Assembly: GCF_002968335.2 (NCBI RefSeq)
Contig: NZ_CP134398.1
Location: forward strand, 4,836,001 to 4,900,000
Direction: 5' to 3'
Source: Mycobacterium sp. ITM-2016-00316
GTDB lineage: Bacteria > Actinomycetota > Actinomycetes > Mycobacteriales > Mycobacteriaceae
DNA: 64,000 nucleotides
Below are positions 33,939 to 42,459 of the stretch, in pieces. Under the pieces are notes generated by a model. That model was not told where the DNA came from and searched no databases. It worked only from the letters and a program-made list of their open reading frames with translations. Made by a program: the position numbers and the translations under genes. Every line of letters begins with the position of its first letter. Position 1 is the first letter of the stretch.

Positions 33939-34301
33939 CTAACTCTGCAGAGCGGCGAGGGCCTCATCGAGTGTCGCGTGGAGTTCGACGACATCGGCGA
34001 TGCCCACCAATTTGAGCGGCCTGCTGGTGGCCGGACCGTCCGCGACAACAACGAGTTTCACGGCGGGCGCGAGGTCGCCGTGCGTGGAGACCAGCACCCC
34101 CATGCCGGCCGACGCCAGGAACTCGACCGCGGTGAAATCCACCACCACCGCCGCCGGTCCCGCCTCGGCCGCAGACCTGATCGCAGCTTCCAGCTTGGGC
34201 GCGGTGATCATGTCCACTGTCCCGACCACCGACACCACACTGATATCGCCGACACGGCTCTGCTGGATATCGCCGCTGGCCGCAGCTGGCTGGCTACTCA
34301 T
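33939..34301 (-). CDS. STAS-domain anti-sigma-factor antagonist (RsbV-like)
   Basis: 120 residues: ISVVSVVGTVDMITAPKLEA then VVVDFTAVEFLASAGMGVLV, the classical STAS fold with the phospho-acceptor Ser in ASAGM. It should bind the RsbW-like kinase when unphosphorylated and free a sigma factor. GGAGG fixes the start at ATG 34301. It lies 27 bp downstream of an MFS gene on the same strand. Confidence 0.9.
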   Translation of the reverse strand: MSSQPAAASGDIQQSRVGDISVVSVVGTVDMITAPKLEAAIRSAAEAGPAAVVVDFTAVEFLASAGMGVLVSTHGDLAPAVKLVVVADGPATSRPLKLVGIADVVELHATLDEALAALQS

Positions 34302-34328
34302 CGTTCCTCCGTCTTCGCGCACCCGGAA

Positions 34329-35546
34329 TTAGCTGCGCGTCGAGGACGCACCGACCAGATCCTGGCCCCGGGCTACCCCATCGTAGCCACGTCGCCTCGC
34401 GTGACTGATCTCCGACGCAACTACCGCGACCAGGATGGACACCGCTGCCGCGGCCAGCAACACGGGCGGTCCGTACGGCAGTGCTGCGGCGCCGATCAGC
34501 GGGGCGATCGAGATGCCGACGTACATCGCCGTCGAATACCACGCCAGTGCGGTGGTGGCGTAGCGCGAGTCGATGAGCGCGAGCCGGTACTGGACGGCCA
34601 CCGAGGCGGCGAACCCGGCGATCCCGGACAGCGTGAACACCAGGGCGGTCGCCACCATCGATCCGTGCGCCGCGATGAGCGCGACGAAGGCGACGGCCTG
34701 CGCCGCCAGCACGATCTGCAGGGTGCGACGGCTGCCGATGCGGTCGGCCAGGCGTCCACCCACGATGTTGCCGATGACGCCGGCCACCCCGTAGGCGAGC
34801 AACAGGATCGCCAGCCGTTTGTGGTCGCCGCCGGTGGCCTCGTGGGTGATCACCGCGCTGAAGATGTAGACCATGTTGAACGCCAGCGTCATCAGCAACG
34901 ACGCGACGATCGCGAACACGATGCGCGGGTCGCGCAGGACGACGGCGCGCGACCGCAGGTCCACCGCCGGGCTGCGCGGGACATCGCGCACCACCAGCAG
35001 CAGGGCCGGGACGAGCAGGGCGGCTAGGCCGGCAAGCACCGACAGCGGGAGCCGCCAACCGCCGATATCGGCCAGCGCGGTGCCGATCGGCGAGCCGATC
35101 GCCATCGCCAGGGTGAAACCCATACCGACCAGCGCGATGGCCCGGCCGCGCTGGGACAGCGCCACCATCACCGGTGCGGCGCCGATCGCCGAGGGCACCA
35201 GCGCCGCGCCACCGAGGGCCGCGATGACCCGTCCCACGGTGAACACGGTGAAGGTGTCCGCGGCCGCGGCCAGGAAGGTGCCGGCGGCGATCAGGGCCAG
35301 CCCGGCGGCCATCACGCGTTCCGGACGGACCCGGCCGCAGGTGACCGACACCAGCGGCGACGCGACGGCGACGACGATGGCATAGACCGAGATGGAGTAG
35401 CCGATGGTGCCGGGGCCGACGCCCAATGTGTGCGCGATCTGGGGCAGCACGCCGGCGATGACGAAGGCGTTGGTGGCGACGACGAACAGGCCGAGGGCGA
35501 GCAGACCGAGGCGCACTGCACTTGCTCTGGCCAGCCTCACCTGCAC
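34329..35546 (-). CDS. MFS transporter (DHA1/AraJ-type)
   Basis: About 405 residues with twelve predicted helices: LGLFVVATNAFVIAGVLPQI is the DHA1-type first helix and GRVIAALGGAALVPSAIGAA the fourth. Such proteins export drugs or sugars by proton antiport. GTG 35546 (AGAGGG upstream) or 35540 is the likely start; the frame reaching 35684 runs into the ogt gene. It follows ogt by 44 bp and might be part of the same transcript. Confidence 0.86.
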   Translation of the reverse strand: MQVRLARASAVRLGLLALGLFVVATNAFVIAGVLPQIAHTLGVGPGTIGYSISVYAIVVAVASPLVSVTCGRVRPERVMAAGLALIAAGTFLAAAADTFTVFTVGRVIAALGGAALVPSAIGAAPVMVALSQRGRAIALVGMGFTLAMAIGSPIGTALADIGGWRLPLSVLAGLAALLVPALLLVVRDVPRSPAVDLRSRAVVLRDPRIVFAIVASLLMTLAFNMVYIFSAVITHEATGGDHKRLAILLLAYGVAGVIGNIVGGRLADRIGSRRTLQIVLAAQAVAFVALIAAHGSMVATALVFTLSGIAGFAASVAVQYRLALIDSRYATTALAWYSTAMYVGISIAPLIGAAALPYGPPVLLAAAAVSILVAVVASEISHARRRGYDGVARGQDLVGASSTRS

Positions 35547-35590
35547 CTCACCCTCTCGAAGAATTGGTACCTCAGCGTACCCGCTCTGGG

Positions 35591-36178
35591 TCAGGCCGCC
35601 TCCAGCTCCAACAGCGTCGCCTTGGCCGCCATTCCGCCGGCGTACTGCCCGAACGACCCGTCGGTGCGCACCACCCGGTGGCACGGGATGACCAGCGGCA
35701 GTGGATTGCGGGCGCAGGCACTGCCCACCGCCCGCACCGCCTTGGGACTGCCGACCGCCGCCGCGACGGTCGCGTAGCTCTCCCGGCGCCCGTACCCGAT
35801 CTCGCGCAGATGCACGATCACCTGGCGGCGAAACCCTTCGGCCAGCCGCAGATCGAGCGGAAGATCGAACTCGGTACGCCGGCCTGCGAGGTACTCCTCG
35901 ATCTCGGTGGCGGCAACGTCGAGGCGGGCGGGGGCGTGCAGGATCCGCGGGCTGATCCGCTGGGCCAGCGTCGCAAGGACGTCTTCGTCACCGGAGAGAA
36001 ACGCCACCCGCACCAGACCGAGCGGGGTGCTCGCCAGCAGCAGCCGACCGATGGCGGTGTCCAGGGTGCGGTAGGCCACGTCGAGCAGGTCGGCGTCCTG
36101 AGCCGCATGCTCCAGGCGGCGGTGCAGCCGGGCCAGGGTCGGGGCGTCGGCGTCGATGCCGTCGAAGATCTCGGTCAT
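35591..36178 (-). CDS. ogt: Methylated-DNA--protein-cysteine methyltransferase
   Basis: 195 residues. The active-site block PLPLVIPCHRVVRTDGSFGQ holds the alkyl-accepting Cys; the HTH-like SYATVAAAVGSPKAVRAVGS precedes it. The protein removes alkyl groups from O6-guanine in a suicide reaction. The N-terminal ~60 residues match the extended actinobacterial type. ATG 36178 overlaps the stop of the upstream ECF sigma gene by four bases, so repair enzyme and sigma factor are made together. Confidence 0.93.
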   Translation of the reverse strand: MTEIFDGIDADAPTLARLHRRLEHAAQDADLLDVAYRTLDTAIGRLLLASTPLGLVRVAFLSGDEDVLATLAQRISPRILHAPARLDVAATEIEEYLAGRRTEFDLPLDLRLAEGFRRQVIVHLREIGYGRRESYATVAAAVGSPKAVRAVGSACARNPLPLVIPCHRVVRTDGSFGQYAGGMAAKATLLELEAA

Positions 36179-36645
36179 GCGTCCTCCTTGAGGTAGGTCG
36201 TGCGCAGCGTCTTGAGGCCGTCGGCGGCGGCGCGGCGGGCGGCCTCGGTCGACCCGCCGAGCAGATCCGCGATCTCGGCGTAGGGCAGGCCTGCCAGGTA
36301 GCGGTAGGCCAGCGTGCGGCGTTGTTTGTCCGGCAAGGCCGCCAGCGCCGACCACAGGTCCGGGTCGTGGTGATCGGTGTGCCCGGTATCGGGAACGGCA
36401 TCGACCGGGGCGGGCGCCCGGGACACCGCGCGCCCGATGTCGATGGCCCTGCGGTGCGCGATGGTCACCAGCCAGGCCTCGACGTTGGCGCTCGGATCGA
36501 GTTCCGGGTAGGCCCGCAGGGCGGACAGGAAGGTCTCCGACCACGCGTCCTCGGCGTCGGTCGGGCCGACGACGGCCCGACACACCCGCAACACCATCGC
36601 GCCGTACTCGGCCACGATGTCCTCGAACGGTCGTCCCACAGTCAC
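36175..36645 (-). CDS. ECF-type RNA polymerase sigma factor
   Basis: 156 residues: region 2 (EDIVAEYGAMVLRVCRAVVG, DAEDAWSETFLSALRAYPEL, WLVTIAHRRAIDIGR) and region 4 (LPDKQRRTLAYRYLAGLPYA, EIADLLGGSTEAARRAAADG). There is no anti-sigma gene beside it. Its four-base overlap with the alkyltransferase suggests a role in alkylation or genotoxic stress, perhaps with autoregulation. A short CGGAAC element lies in the divergent gap, but I could not identify a matching -10. Confidence 0.9.
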   Translation of the reverse strand: MTVGRPFEDIVAEYGAMVLRVCRAVVGPTDAEDAWSETFLSALRAYPELDPSANVEAWLVTIAHRRAIDIGRAVSRAPAPVDAVPDTGHTDHHDPDLWSALAALPDKQRRTLAYRYLAGLPYAEIADLLGGSTEAARRAAADGLKTLRTTYLKEDA

Positions 36646-36727
36646 ATTGTGTAGACGCCGCCGGCGACCGGAACGTGAGATGCCAGTTCACCCGACTTAC
36701 TCTCTTAGTTGTAGTAGCGTCGGCGGC

Positions 36728-37933
36728 ATGGGCGCCAATGTGTGGATCCTGGGCGGCTACCAGAGCGATTACGCCCGCAACCTGCAGCGCGAGGGCCGCG
36801 ATCTCGCCGACCTGACGGCCGAGGTCGTCCGCGAGACCCTGGCCGCGGCACGCACACCGGCCACCGACATCGGCGTCGTGCACGTCGCCAACGCCTTCGG
36901 TGAGATGTTCGCCGCGCAAGGCCACCTCGGCGCGATGCCGGCCACCGTCGAACCCGACCTCTGGGACGTCCCGTCCTCCCGGCACGAGGCGGCCTGCGCG
37001 TCCGGCAGTGTCGCCGCACTGGCCGCCGTCGCCGATCTGCGCTCCGGGGCCTATGACAGCGCCCTGGTCATCGGGGTGGAACTGGAGAAGACGGTGCCCG
37101 GCGATGTTGCCGCCGCCTATCTCGGCGCGGCCGCCTGGACGGGGCATGAGGGCGGGGACGCCACCTTCATGTGGCCGTACATGTTCAGCCGGATCGCCGA
37201 CGAGTACGACCGGCGCTACGGCCTCGACGACACCCACCTCGATGCCATTTCGCTGCTCAACTACACCAACGCCCGCGCCAACCCGAATGCCCAGACCCGG
37301 GACTGGCAGGTCGATGTGTCGTCGAATCCTGTGGTGGAGGGCCGGATCCGACGCCTGGACTGCAGCCAGATGACCGACGGCGGCGCCGGCGTGGTGCTGG
37401 TGAGCGACAACTTCCTGCGCGATCATCCCGGTGTCCGGCCGATCGGGCGCATCGACGGCTGGGGCCATCGCACCGTCGGGCTGGGCCTGCGGCAGAAACT
37501 CGACCGCGCCGCCGACGATCCTTATGTGTTGCCGCATGTGCGCGGCGCCGCCCTCGACGCGTTCGCCCGCGCCCACGTGACCCTCGACGATCTCGACGGC
37601 GTCGAGGTGCACGACTGTTTCACTCCCAGTGAGTATCTCGCGATCGACCACATTGGGCTGACCGGGCCCGGCGAGTCCTGGAAGGCCATCGAGAACGGTG
37701 AGATCGAGATCGGCGGCCGGCTGCCCATCAACCCCAGCGGCGGGCTGATCGGCGGCGGGCATCCCGTCGGTGCCAGCGGTATCCGGATGCTGCTCGACGC
37801 CGCCAAACAGGTCAGCGGCACCGCCGGTGCCTACCAGGTGGAGGGCGCAAAGACGTTCGGCACCCTGAACTTCGGCGGCAGTACCGCCACCACCGTCAGC
37901 CTTGTCGTCGGCACGACTCAGGAGGTTCTGTGA
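36728..37933 (+). CDS. SCP2-thiolase / lipid-transfer acetyl-CoA acetyltransferase
   Basis: 401 residues of the thiolase superfamily, SCP2-thiolase branch. The active cysteine is in SRHEAACASGSVAALAAVAD, the His motif in VEVHDCFTPSEYLAIDHIGL, and the C-terminal GGGHPVGASGIRM is canonical. These enzymes handle sterol side chains or other branched acyl-CoAs in mycobacteria. The last codons overlap the GTG of the carotenoid oxygenase gene, preceded by AGGAGG, so the two are one unit. Divergent from the ECF gene. Confidence 0.88.
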   Translation: MGANVWILGGYQSDYARNLQREGRDLADLTAEVVRETLAAARTPATDIGVVHVANAFGEMFAAQGHLGAMPATVEPDLWDVPSSRHEAACASGSVAALAAVADLRSGAYDSALVIGVELEKTVPGDVAAAYLGAAAWTGHEGGDATFMWPYMFSRIADEYDRRYGLDDTHLDAISLLNYTNARANPNAQTRDWQVDVSSNPVVEGRIRRLDCSQMTDGGAGVVLVSDNFLRDHPGVRPIGRIDGWGHRTVGLGLRQKLDRAADDPYVLPHVRGAALDAFARAHVTLDDLDGVEVHDCFTPSEYLAIDHIGLTGPGESWKAIENGEIEIGGRLPINPSGGLIGGGHPVGASGIRMLLDAAKQVSGTAGAYQVEGAKTFGTLNFGGSTATTVSLVVGTTQEVL

Positions 37934-39447
37934 ACACCGATCTCGTCGCGAAATTCGCATCCACCCTTCCCCCGGACGACGATCACCCCTACCGCACCGG
38001 CGCCTGGCGCCCGCAGACCAGCGAATGGGACGCCGACGACCTGACGGTCGTCGAGGGTGAGATCCCTACCGACCTGGACGGGGTGTATCTGCGCAACACC
38101 GAGAACCCGTTGCACCCCGCGTTCAAGGCCTACCATCCGTTCGACGGTGACGGCATGCTGCACATCGTCAACTTTCGGGACGGAAAAGCCCGCTACCGCA
38201 ACAGGTTCGTCCGCACCGACGGCTTCCTGGCCGAGAACGAGGCCGCCGGCCCGCTGTGGCCCGGGATCGCCGAGCCGGTGGAGCTGGCCCAACGCGACTA
38301 CGGCTGGGGTGCACGCACCCTGATGAAGGACGCCTCCAGCACCGATGTCGCCGTGCACCGCGGTGTCGCCCTCAGCAGCTTCTACCAGTGTGGCGACCTG
38401 TACCGGATCGACCCCTACACCGGCGATACCCTGGGTAAACAGGACTGGGCCCCAAGAGGATTGGGGGTATCGGCGCACCCGAAGGTCGACGACGCCACCG
38501 GCGAACTGTTGTTCTTCAACTACGGCAAGGACGCGCCGTACCTGCATTACGGAGTGGTCGACGAGAACAACGCGCTGGTCCACTACGTCGATGTCGAGCT
38601 GCCCGGGCCCCGGCTGCCGCACGATATGGCGTTCACCGAGAATTACGTGATTCTCAACGACTTTCCGCTGTTCTGGGATGCCGAATTCCTCAAGCACAAC
38701 GCGCACATCCCCCGGCTGCACCGCGATATGCCGTCCCGGTTCGCGGTGCTGCCGCGGCGCGGCGGGGCCGCTGACGTCAAATGGTTCGAGGCCGACACCA
38801 CCTACGTCCTGCATTTCACCAATGCCTACGAGGACGGCGACGAGATCGTGCTGGACGGGTTCTTCCAGGGCGAACCCGAACCCACCGAAGGCTTCGATAA
38901 CGGGATGAACCCCAAGTGGCAGCGCATCTTCCGCGGACTGTCACTGGACGGGATGCAGACCAGGCTGCACCGGTGGCGGTTCAACCTGGTCACCGGACAG
39001 ACCCGTGAAGAGCAGTTGTCGGACAGCATCACCGAATTCGGGATGATCAACTCCGGCTTCGCCGGACGCCCCTACCGCTACACCTACGCCGCCACCGGTA
39101 AGCCCGGCTGGTTCCTGTTCGACGGCCTGGTCCGCCATGATCTGCACACCGGTGCCGAACAACGGTTCGCCTTCGCTGACGGTGTCTACGGCAGCGAGAC
39201 CGCCATGGCACCCCGGTCCCATATCGCCGCCGGGGCGGCTCCGCGGGCCGGCAGTACCGGGGAGGACGACGGCTATCTGATCACCCTGACCACCGATATG
39301 AACGCCGACGCATCCTACTGCCTGGTGTTCGACGCGGCCCGGGTCTCCGACGGTCCGGTATGTAAATTGGCGCTGCCCGAACGGATCTCCAGTGGCACGC
39401 ACTCCACCTGGGCGCCCGGCTCGGAGCTGAGGCGCTGGCGCGAGTGA
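37930..39447 (+). CDS. Carotenoid cleavage oxygenase family protein
   Basis: 505 residues of the RPE65/CCD family. The four iron-binding histidines are visible in VSAHPKVD, RLPHDMAFTENYVI, YVLHFTNAYEDGDE and SSGTHSTWAPG; the start VYLRNTENPLHPAFKAYHPF and GDGMLHIV are typical. It cleaves a C=C bond of a carotenoid, stilbene or lignin-derived alkene with O2. The GTG start overlaps the thiolase stop. Co-location with the thiolase and HxlR regulator suggests a catabolic operon. Confidence 0.93.
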   Translation: MNTDLVAKFASTLPPDDDHPYRTGAWRPQTSEWDADDLTVVEGEIPTDLDGVYLRNTENPLHPAFKAYHPFDGDGMLHIVNFRDGKARYRNRFVRTDGFLAENEAAGPLWPGIAEPVELAQRDYGWGARTLMKDASSTDVAVHRGVALSSFYQCGDLYRIDPYTGDTLGKQDWAPRGLGVSAHPKVDDATGELLFFNYGKDAPYLHYGVVDENNALVHYVDVELPGPRLPHDMAFTENYVILNDFPLFWDAEFLKHNAHIPRLHRDMPSRFAVLPRRGGAADVKWFEADTTYVLHFTNAYEDGDEIVLDGFFQGEPEPTEGFDNGMNPKWQRIFRGLSLDGMQTRLHRWRFNLVTGQTREEQLSDSITEFGMINSGFAGRPYRYTYAATGKPGWFLFDGLVRHDLHTGAEQRFAFADGVYGSETAMAPRSHIAAGAAPRAGSTGEDDGYLITLTTDMNADASYCLVFDAARVSDGPVCKLALPERISSGTHSTWAPGSELRRWRE

Positions 39448-40337
39448 CCCAGCCCAACGCGGTGGCCCGGATGCTCGGGCTGCTCGGCGACGAATGGACC
39501 CTGCTGATCGTCCAGCAGGCCCTGCTGGGTGCCTCGCGGTACGGGGAATTCGTGGAGCGGCTGCCCATCTCCCATTCAGTGCTGACCCGGCGTCTGGTCG
39601 CCATGGTGCAGCACGACCTGATGACGCGCCGCCAATACCAGTCCGGACCCACCCGATACGAGTATCTGCTCACCGCGCGCGGCCAGGCCCTGTGGCCGGT
39701 GCTGGTGGCGATCTGGGCGTGGGAGCGCCGATGGGTGCCCGAACACGCACTGCCCGCCATGCGGCACGGCGACTGCGGCCGGGACTTCACCCCGCTGCTG
39801 ACCTGCCGGGCCTGCGGTGTGGAGACCGACGAGAAAGACCTTGTCGCGCAATGGGGCCCGACCGGGTCCTGGCCGTCCTCGATGCCGGTGGGATCCACCC
39901 GGCGCCGTTCCCACAGTGACCGGGCCACCCAGGCGGATCTGTTCCCGCAGACCATGAGCATCCTGGGCAACCGGTGGGCGTTCGCCATCATGGTGGCCGC
40001 CTTCGTCGGGACCACCCGGTTCACCGATTTCGCCGGCCAACTCGGGGCGCCGCCCGGGTCGCTCACCGACCGCCTGCAGATCCTGGTCGAGGGCGGTGTG
40101 CTGGACGCCGGCTACCGACTCACCGAGAAGGGCCGCGCGGTGCTGCCCATCATCGTGACCGCACTGGACTGGGCACAGCACTGGTATGTCACCGACGAGG
40201 GCCCGGCGGTGCAGGTCACCCACACCACGTGCGGCGGTGCGTTCACCGCGGTGCTGGCGTGTGATCAGTGCGTGAAGCCGCTTGAAATTCATAGCATCGC
40301 CGTAGGAACAGTCAGCCACGCGACCGACAGACACTAG
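39444..40337 (+). CDS. Regulator with two tandem HxlR-type winged HTH domains
   Basis: 297 residues. The first HxlR domain (~1-100: LGLLGDEWTLLIVQQALLGA, RYGEFVERLPISHSVLTRRL) is followed by a cysteine-bearing link (LLTCRACG) and a second HxlR domain (~165-265: MSILGNRWAFAIMVAAFVGT, RFTDFAGQLGAPPGSLTDRL) with its own Cys pair (LACDQC). The GTG start overlaps the oxygenase stop by four bases, so it probably controls its own operon. HxlR proteins usually dimerise; this covalent pair is its own pseudo-dimer. Confidence 0.88.
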   Translation: MTQPNAVARMLGLLGDEWTLLIVQQALLGASRYGEFVERLPISHSVLTRRLVAMVQHDLMTRRQYQSGPTRYEYLLTARGQALWPVLVAIWAWERRWVPEHALPAMRHGDCGRDFTPLLTCRACGVETDEKDLVAQWGPTGSWPSSMPVGSTRRRSHSDRATQADLFPQTMSILGNRWAFAIMVAAFVGTTRFTDFAGQLGAPPGSLTDRLQILVEGGVLDAGYRLTEKGRAVLPIIVTALDWAQHWYVTDEGPAVQVTHTTCGGAFTAVLACDQCVKPLEIHSIAVGTVSHATDRH

Positions 40338-40372
40338 CCGGGCATTCGATCAGAATCACGGTGGTGAGCGAA

Positions 40373-40684
40373 ATGGTGCGTCAAGGCGAGGTTCTGCTAA
40401 TCCCGACGTCCGGTGTTCTGTTCGGCGATCGGTTCGCCGTCCGAAACTACATTGTCGGACATTCCGAGTCTGGACATCACCATGTGCTGCAGTCAGATAG
40501 CCATTTCGACGTGATCGTCGATGGCGGCGAGCTGCTGGTCGATCTTCGCGACACCGCACGACTGATCCACCAAGCGCAGTACGACCAGCATCAGAGCCTT
40601 CCGGTGTCCCCGGGCACCTACCGCGTACTGCGAAAACGGCGCTACCACCCGATCGAGGACCGTCACGACTTCGCCGGCGACTAA
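40373..40684 (+). CDS. Small protein linked to DUF6745 genes
   Basis: About 103 residues. I do not know a function. It opens VRQGEVLLIPTSG and ends in LPVSPGTYRVLRKRRYHPIE, a pattern I associate with small proteins encoded directly before DUF6745 genes in actinobacteria. A His-rich segment (SGHHHVLQSDSHFDV) lies in the middle. GTG 40361 is an alternative start. Its stop and the next ATG share a base (TAATG). This gene marks the left edge of the accessory region. Confidence 0.65.
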   Translation: MVRQGEVLLIPTSGVLFGDRFAVRNYIVGHSESGHHHVLQSDSHFDVIVDGGELLVDLRDTARLIHQAQYDQHQSLPVSPGTYRVLRKRRYHPIEDRHDFAGD

Positions 40685-41685
40685 TGGCCGGACCCGCAGC
40701 GTCGGCGCAGTGGGCTGTGGAGCGCATGAACTCGGTCACGGCCGCGCACCCGCGTTGGGATGAAGACGCCGTGACAGCGGCGATGCACCGGTACTTCGCG
40801 GGTCTAGATGTAGCCCAGCCGAACTGGACCTATGTCGCCGAGTCGCCCGAAGAGGCCCGCGCCATGCGTCGGCCGTGTGGCAATGTGCTGAACGACCACT
40901 ACGTCGATCGGGTGAGGCGGCGATTCGGCGCGGAGCGAGACCAGCTTGGCGCGTCAGCGAAAGCAGCCATTTCCGAACAGTTGGACCGACTGGGCGACAA
41001 CACTCTTTTCGTAGCTCTGGCCTCCGTGGTGCGGGACCAACCACTGCCGTCCGACGACTTGTTTGGCGCGCATACCGACGTGGCCGGGGCGATCTGCGCC
41101 CGCGCCGCCGACATGAGTGCCGAGCTGTTGTGGGTGTGGGATCAAATTCTCATCGCCTTCGAAAACGGCCTCGGCTGGTACTCGTTCGTCGACAACGGAG
41201 GGCTGATACTGCTGCCCCAGCCCACAATGGTGATTCCTGATCAGCGCCTGCATCGAATCGATGGACCAGCGGTCGTCTGGCCTGACGGTACGAGTGACTA
41301 CTTTCTCGAGGGTGTCGCGCTGGATACCGCGCTGTACCGCCGCATCGTCGATCGCGCGATGACAGCCGAGCATGCGCTCGCCTTGGCCGACCCCGACCAG
41401 CGATTGTTGGCTATCGCCGCAGCGCCGGCCGGTGATGTGCTGGCTTTGTTGGGTGCACACCATGTCGATACCGGAGCGAAAGGCACCAGCCTGTACCGGA
41501 TCTGCGACCACTTCGAGCCCGACCATGACGACTACTGCATCACCATGGTTGATCCCAGCACCGGTCGAACGTATCTGGAGTGGGTCGATCCCGAAGTCGC
41601 CGAGGAGGGTGACGCCGAGCTGTGCCAGGCTCGCCTGTTCGGGATCGAGCTGAAGGACTGGTTGGCGTTGCGCACCGAAGCATGA
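40684..41685 (+). CDS. DUF6745-type protein
   Basis: 333 residues. The N-terminal half is helical; residues ~175-330 carry GGLILLPQPTMVIPDQRLHR, GPAVVWPDGTSDYFLEGVAL, and TSLYRICDHF followed by TGRTYLEWVDPEV, the layout of the DUF6745 family found with leucine-rich-repeat or small helper genes in actinobacteria. No catalytic motif is clear. It is coupled by a one-base overlap to the small gene upstream and followed by a third small gene, which together look like a portable module. Confidence 0.65.
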   Translation: MAGPAASAQWAVERMNSVTAAHPRWDEDAVTAAMHRYFAGLDVAQPNWTYVAESPEEARAMRRPCGNVLNDHYVDRVRRRFGAERDQLGASAKAAISEQLDRLGDNTLFVALASVVRDQPLPSDDLFGAHTDVAGAICARAADMSAELLWVWDQILIAFENGLGWYSFVDNGGLILLPQPTMVIPDQRLHRIDGPAVVWPDGTSDYFLEGVALDTALYRRIVDRAMTAEHALALADPDQRLLAIAAAPAGDVLALLGAHHVDTGAKGTSLYRICDHFEPDHDDYCITMVDPSTGRTYLEWVDPEVAEEGDAELCQARLFGIELKDWLALRTEA

Positions 41686-41715
41686 GCCAGCCCATCCCAT
41701 CGAAAGGACCACCGC

Positions 41716-42009
41716 ATGAATGAAACTGACGTCCTCATGTTCTCGGCGGTCAAGTACCCGTCGGGCGAGATCGTCACCGGTCGCCGTCACCGCTATGTGT
41801 ACAAACAGATGGCTGACAGAGGCATTATCAGCCGAGCTGGCTGTATCGAGGGGTTCGTCGGCAAGGGCGGGGTCTTCTACACCCGACAAGAAGCGATCCC
41901 CGTCGCGATCGCGGCTCGCCAGTTGGCCGGCGACCACTGCGGCGAACTGACGAGTGAGGCCCTTTGGCCGCTGACGGCGGCAGAGAAGAGCCGTTGGGAT
42001 GAGCGGTAG
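41716..42009 (+). CDS. Hypothetical phage-like small protein
   Basis: 97 residues with AAAGGACCACC upstream of ATG 41716. It reads VKYPSGEIVTGRRHRYVYKQ, then GFVGKGGVFYTRQEAIPVAI, resembling a family of short phage and mobile-element proteins (GRRH...GF.T..G.F..R.EA..IA). It follows the DUF6745 gene by 30 bp on the same strand. No function is known. Confidence 0.6.
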   Translation: MNETDVLMFSAVKYPSGEIVTGRRHRYVYKQMADRGIISRAGCIEGFVGKGGVFYTRQEAIPVAIAARQLAGDHCGELTSEALWPLTAAEKSRWDER

Positions 42010-42154
42010 CGGCCGATACAACAGCGCCAGAACCCATGCACCGAACTGCTCGGCATACAGCGGCTTTGGCCCCACTTGAACAGGTGTCACGTCTGGGAGG
42101 TGACGGATGTACTAGCCGCTGTGGCGACAACGCTGACCGTGAGCGGTGCACACG

Positions 42155-42439
42155 TCAGAACCAGAGTTCCGACATCGGATCTGGGTTCTGAGTAGATGAC
42201 TCGGGTAGCCCGAGCAGTTGCCGAGCCGAGTAGTCCCTGATCGGCACAACGTAGGTGGCCCAGCCGGGATCATCCGGGGATACCGAGCACCAAACCTGTT
42301 CGCCGACCGCGAGTGTACGGAACCCATCGGATACGATCTCGACGTAATCGCACCGCAGCAACCGTCCATCCTCCAGTTGAATTTGATAAAGGCTAGCCTG
42401 CTTGAGCTGGCCGCCTCCGGCGCTGTCGCGCCCGATCAC
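42155..42439 (-). CDS. Small hypothetical protein downstream of the STAND-FGE gene
   Basis: 94 residues from GTG 42439, which follows AAGGG and lies 20 bp after the stop of the large gene on the same strand. It reads LYQIQLEDGRLLRCDYVEIV and RTLAVGEQVWCSVSPDDPGW, a compact beta-rich pattern like an S1/KOW or cold-shock-type barrel. It may be an accessory part of the TIR-STAND-FGE unit. The longer frame to 42613 overlaps the large gene and is not used. Confidence 0.6.
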   Translation of the reverse strand: MIGRDSAGGGQLKQASLYQIQLEDGRLLRCDYVEIVSDGFRTLAVGEQVWCSVSPDDPGWATYVVPIRDYSARQLLGLPESSTQNPDPMSELWF

Positions 42440-42459
42440 TGCGCCCTTGTGTTGCCTAT

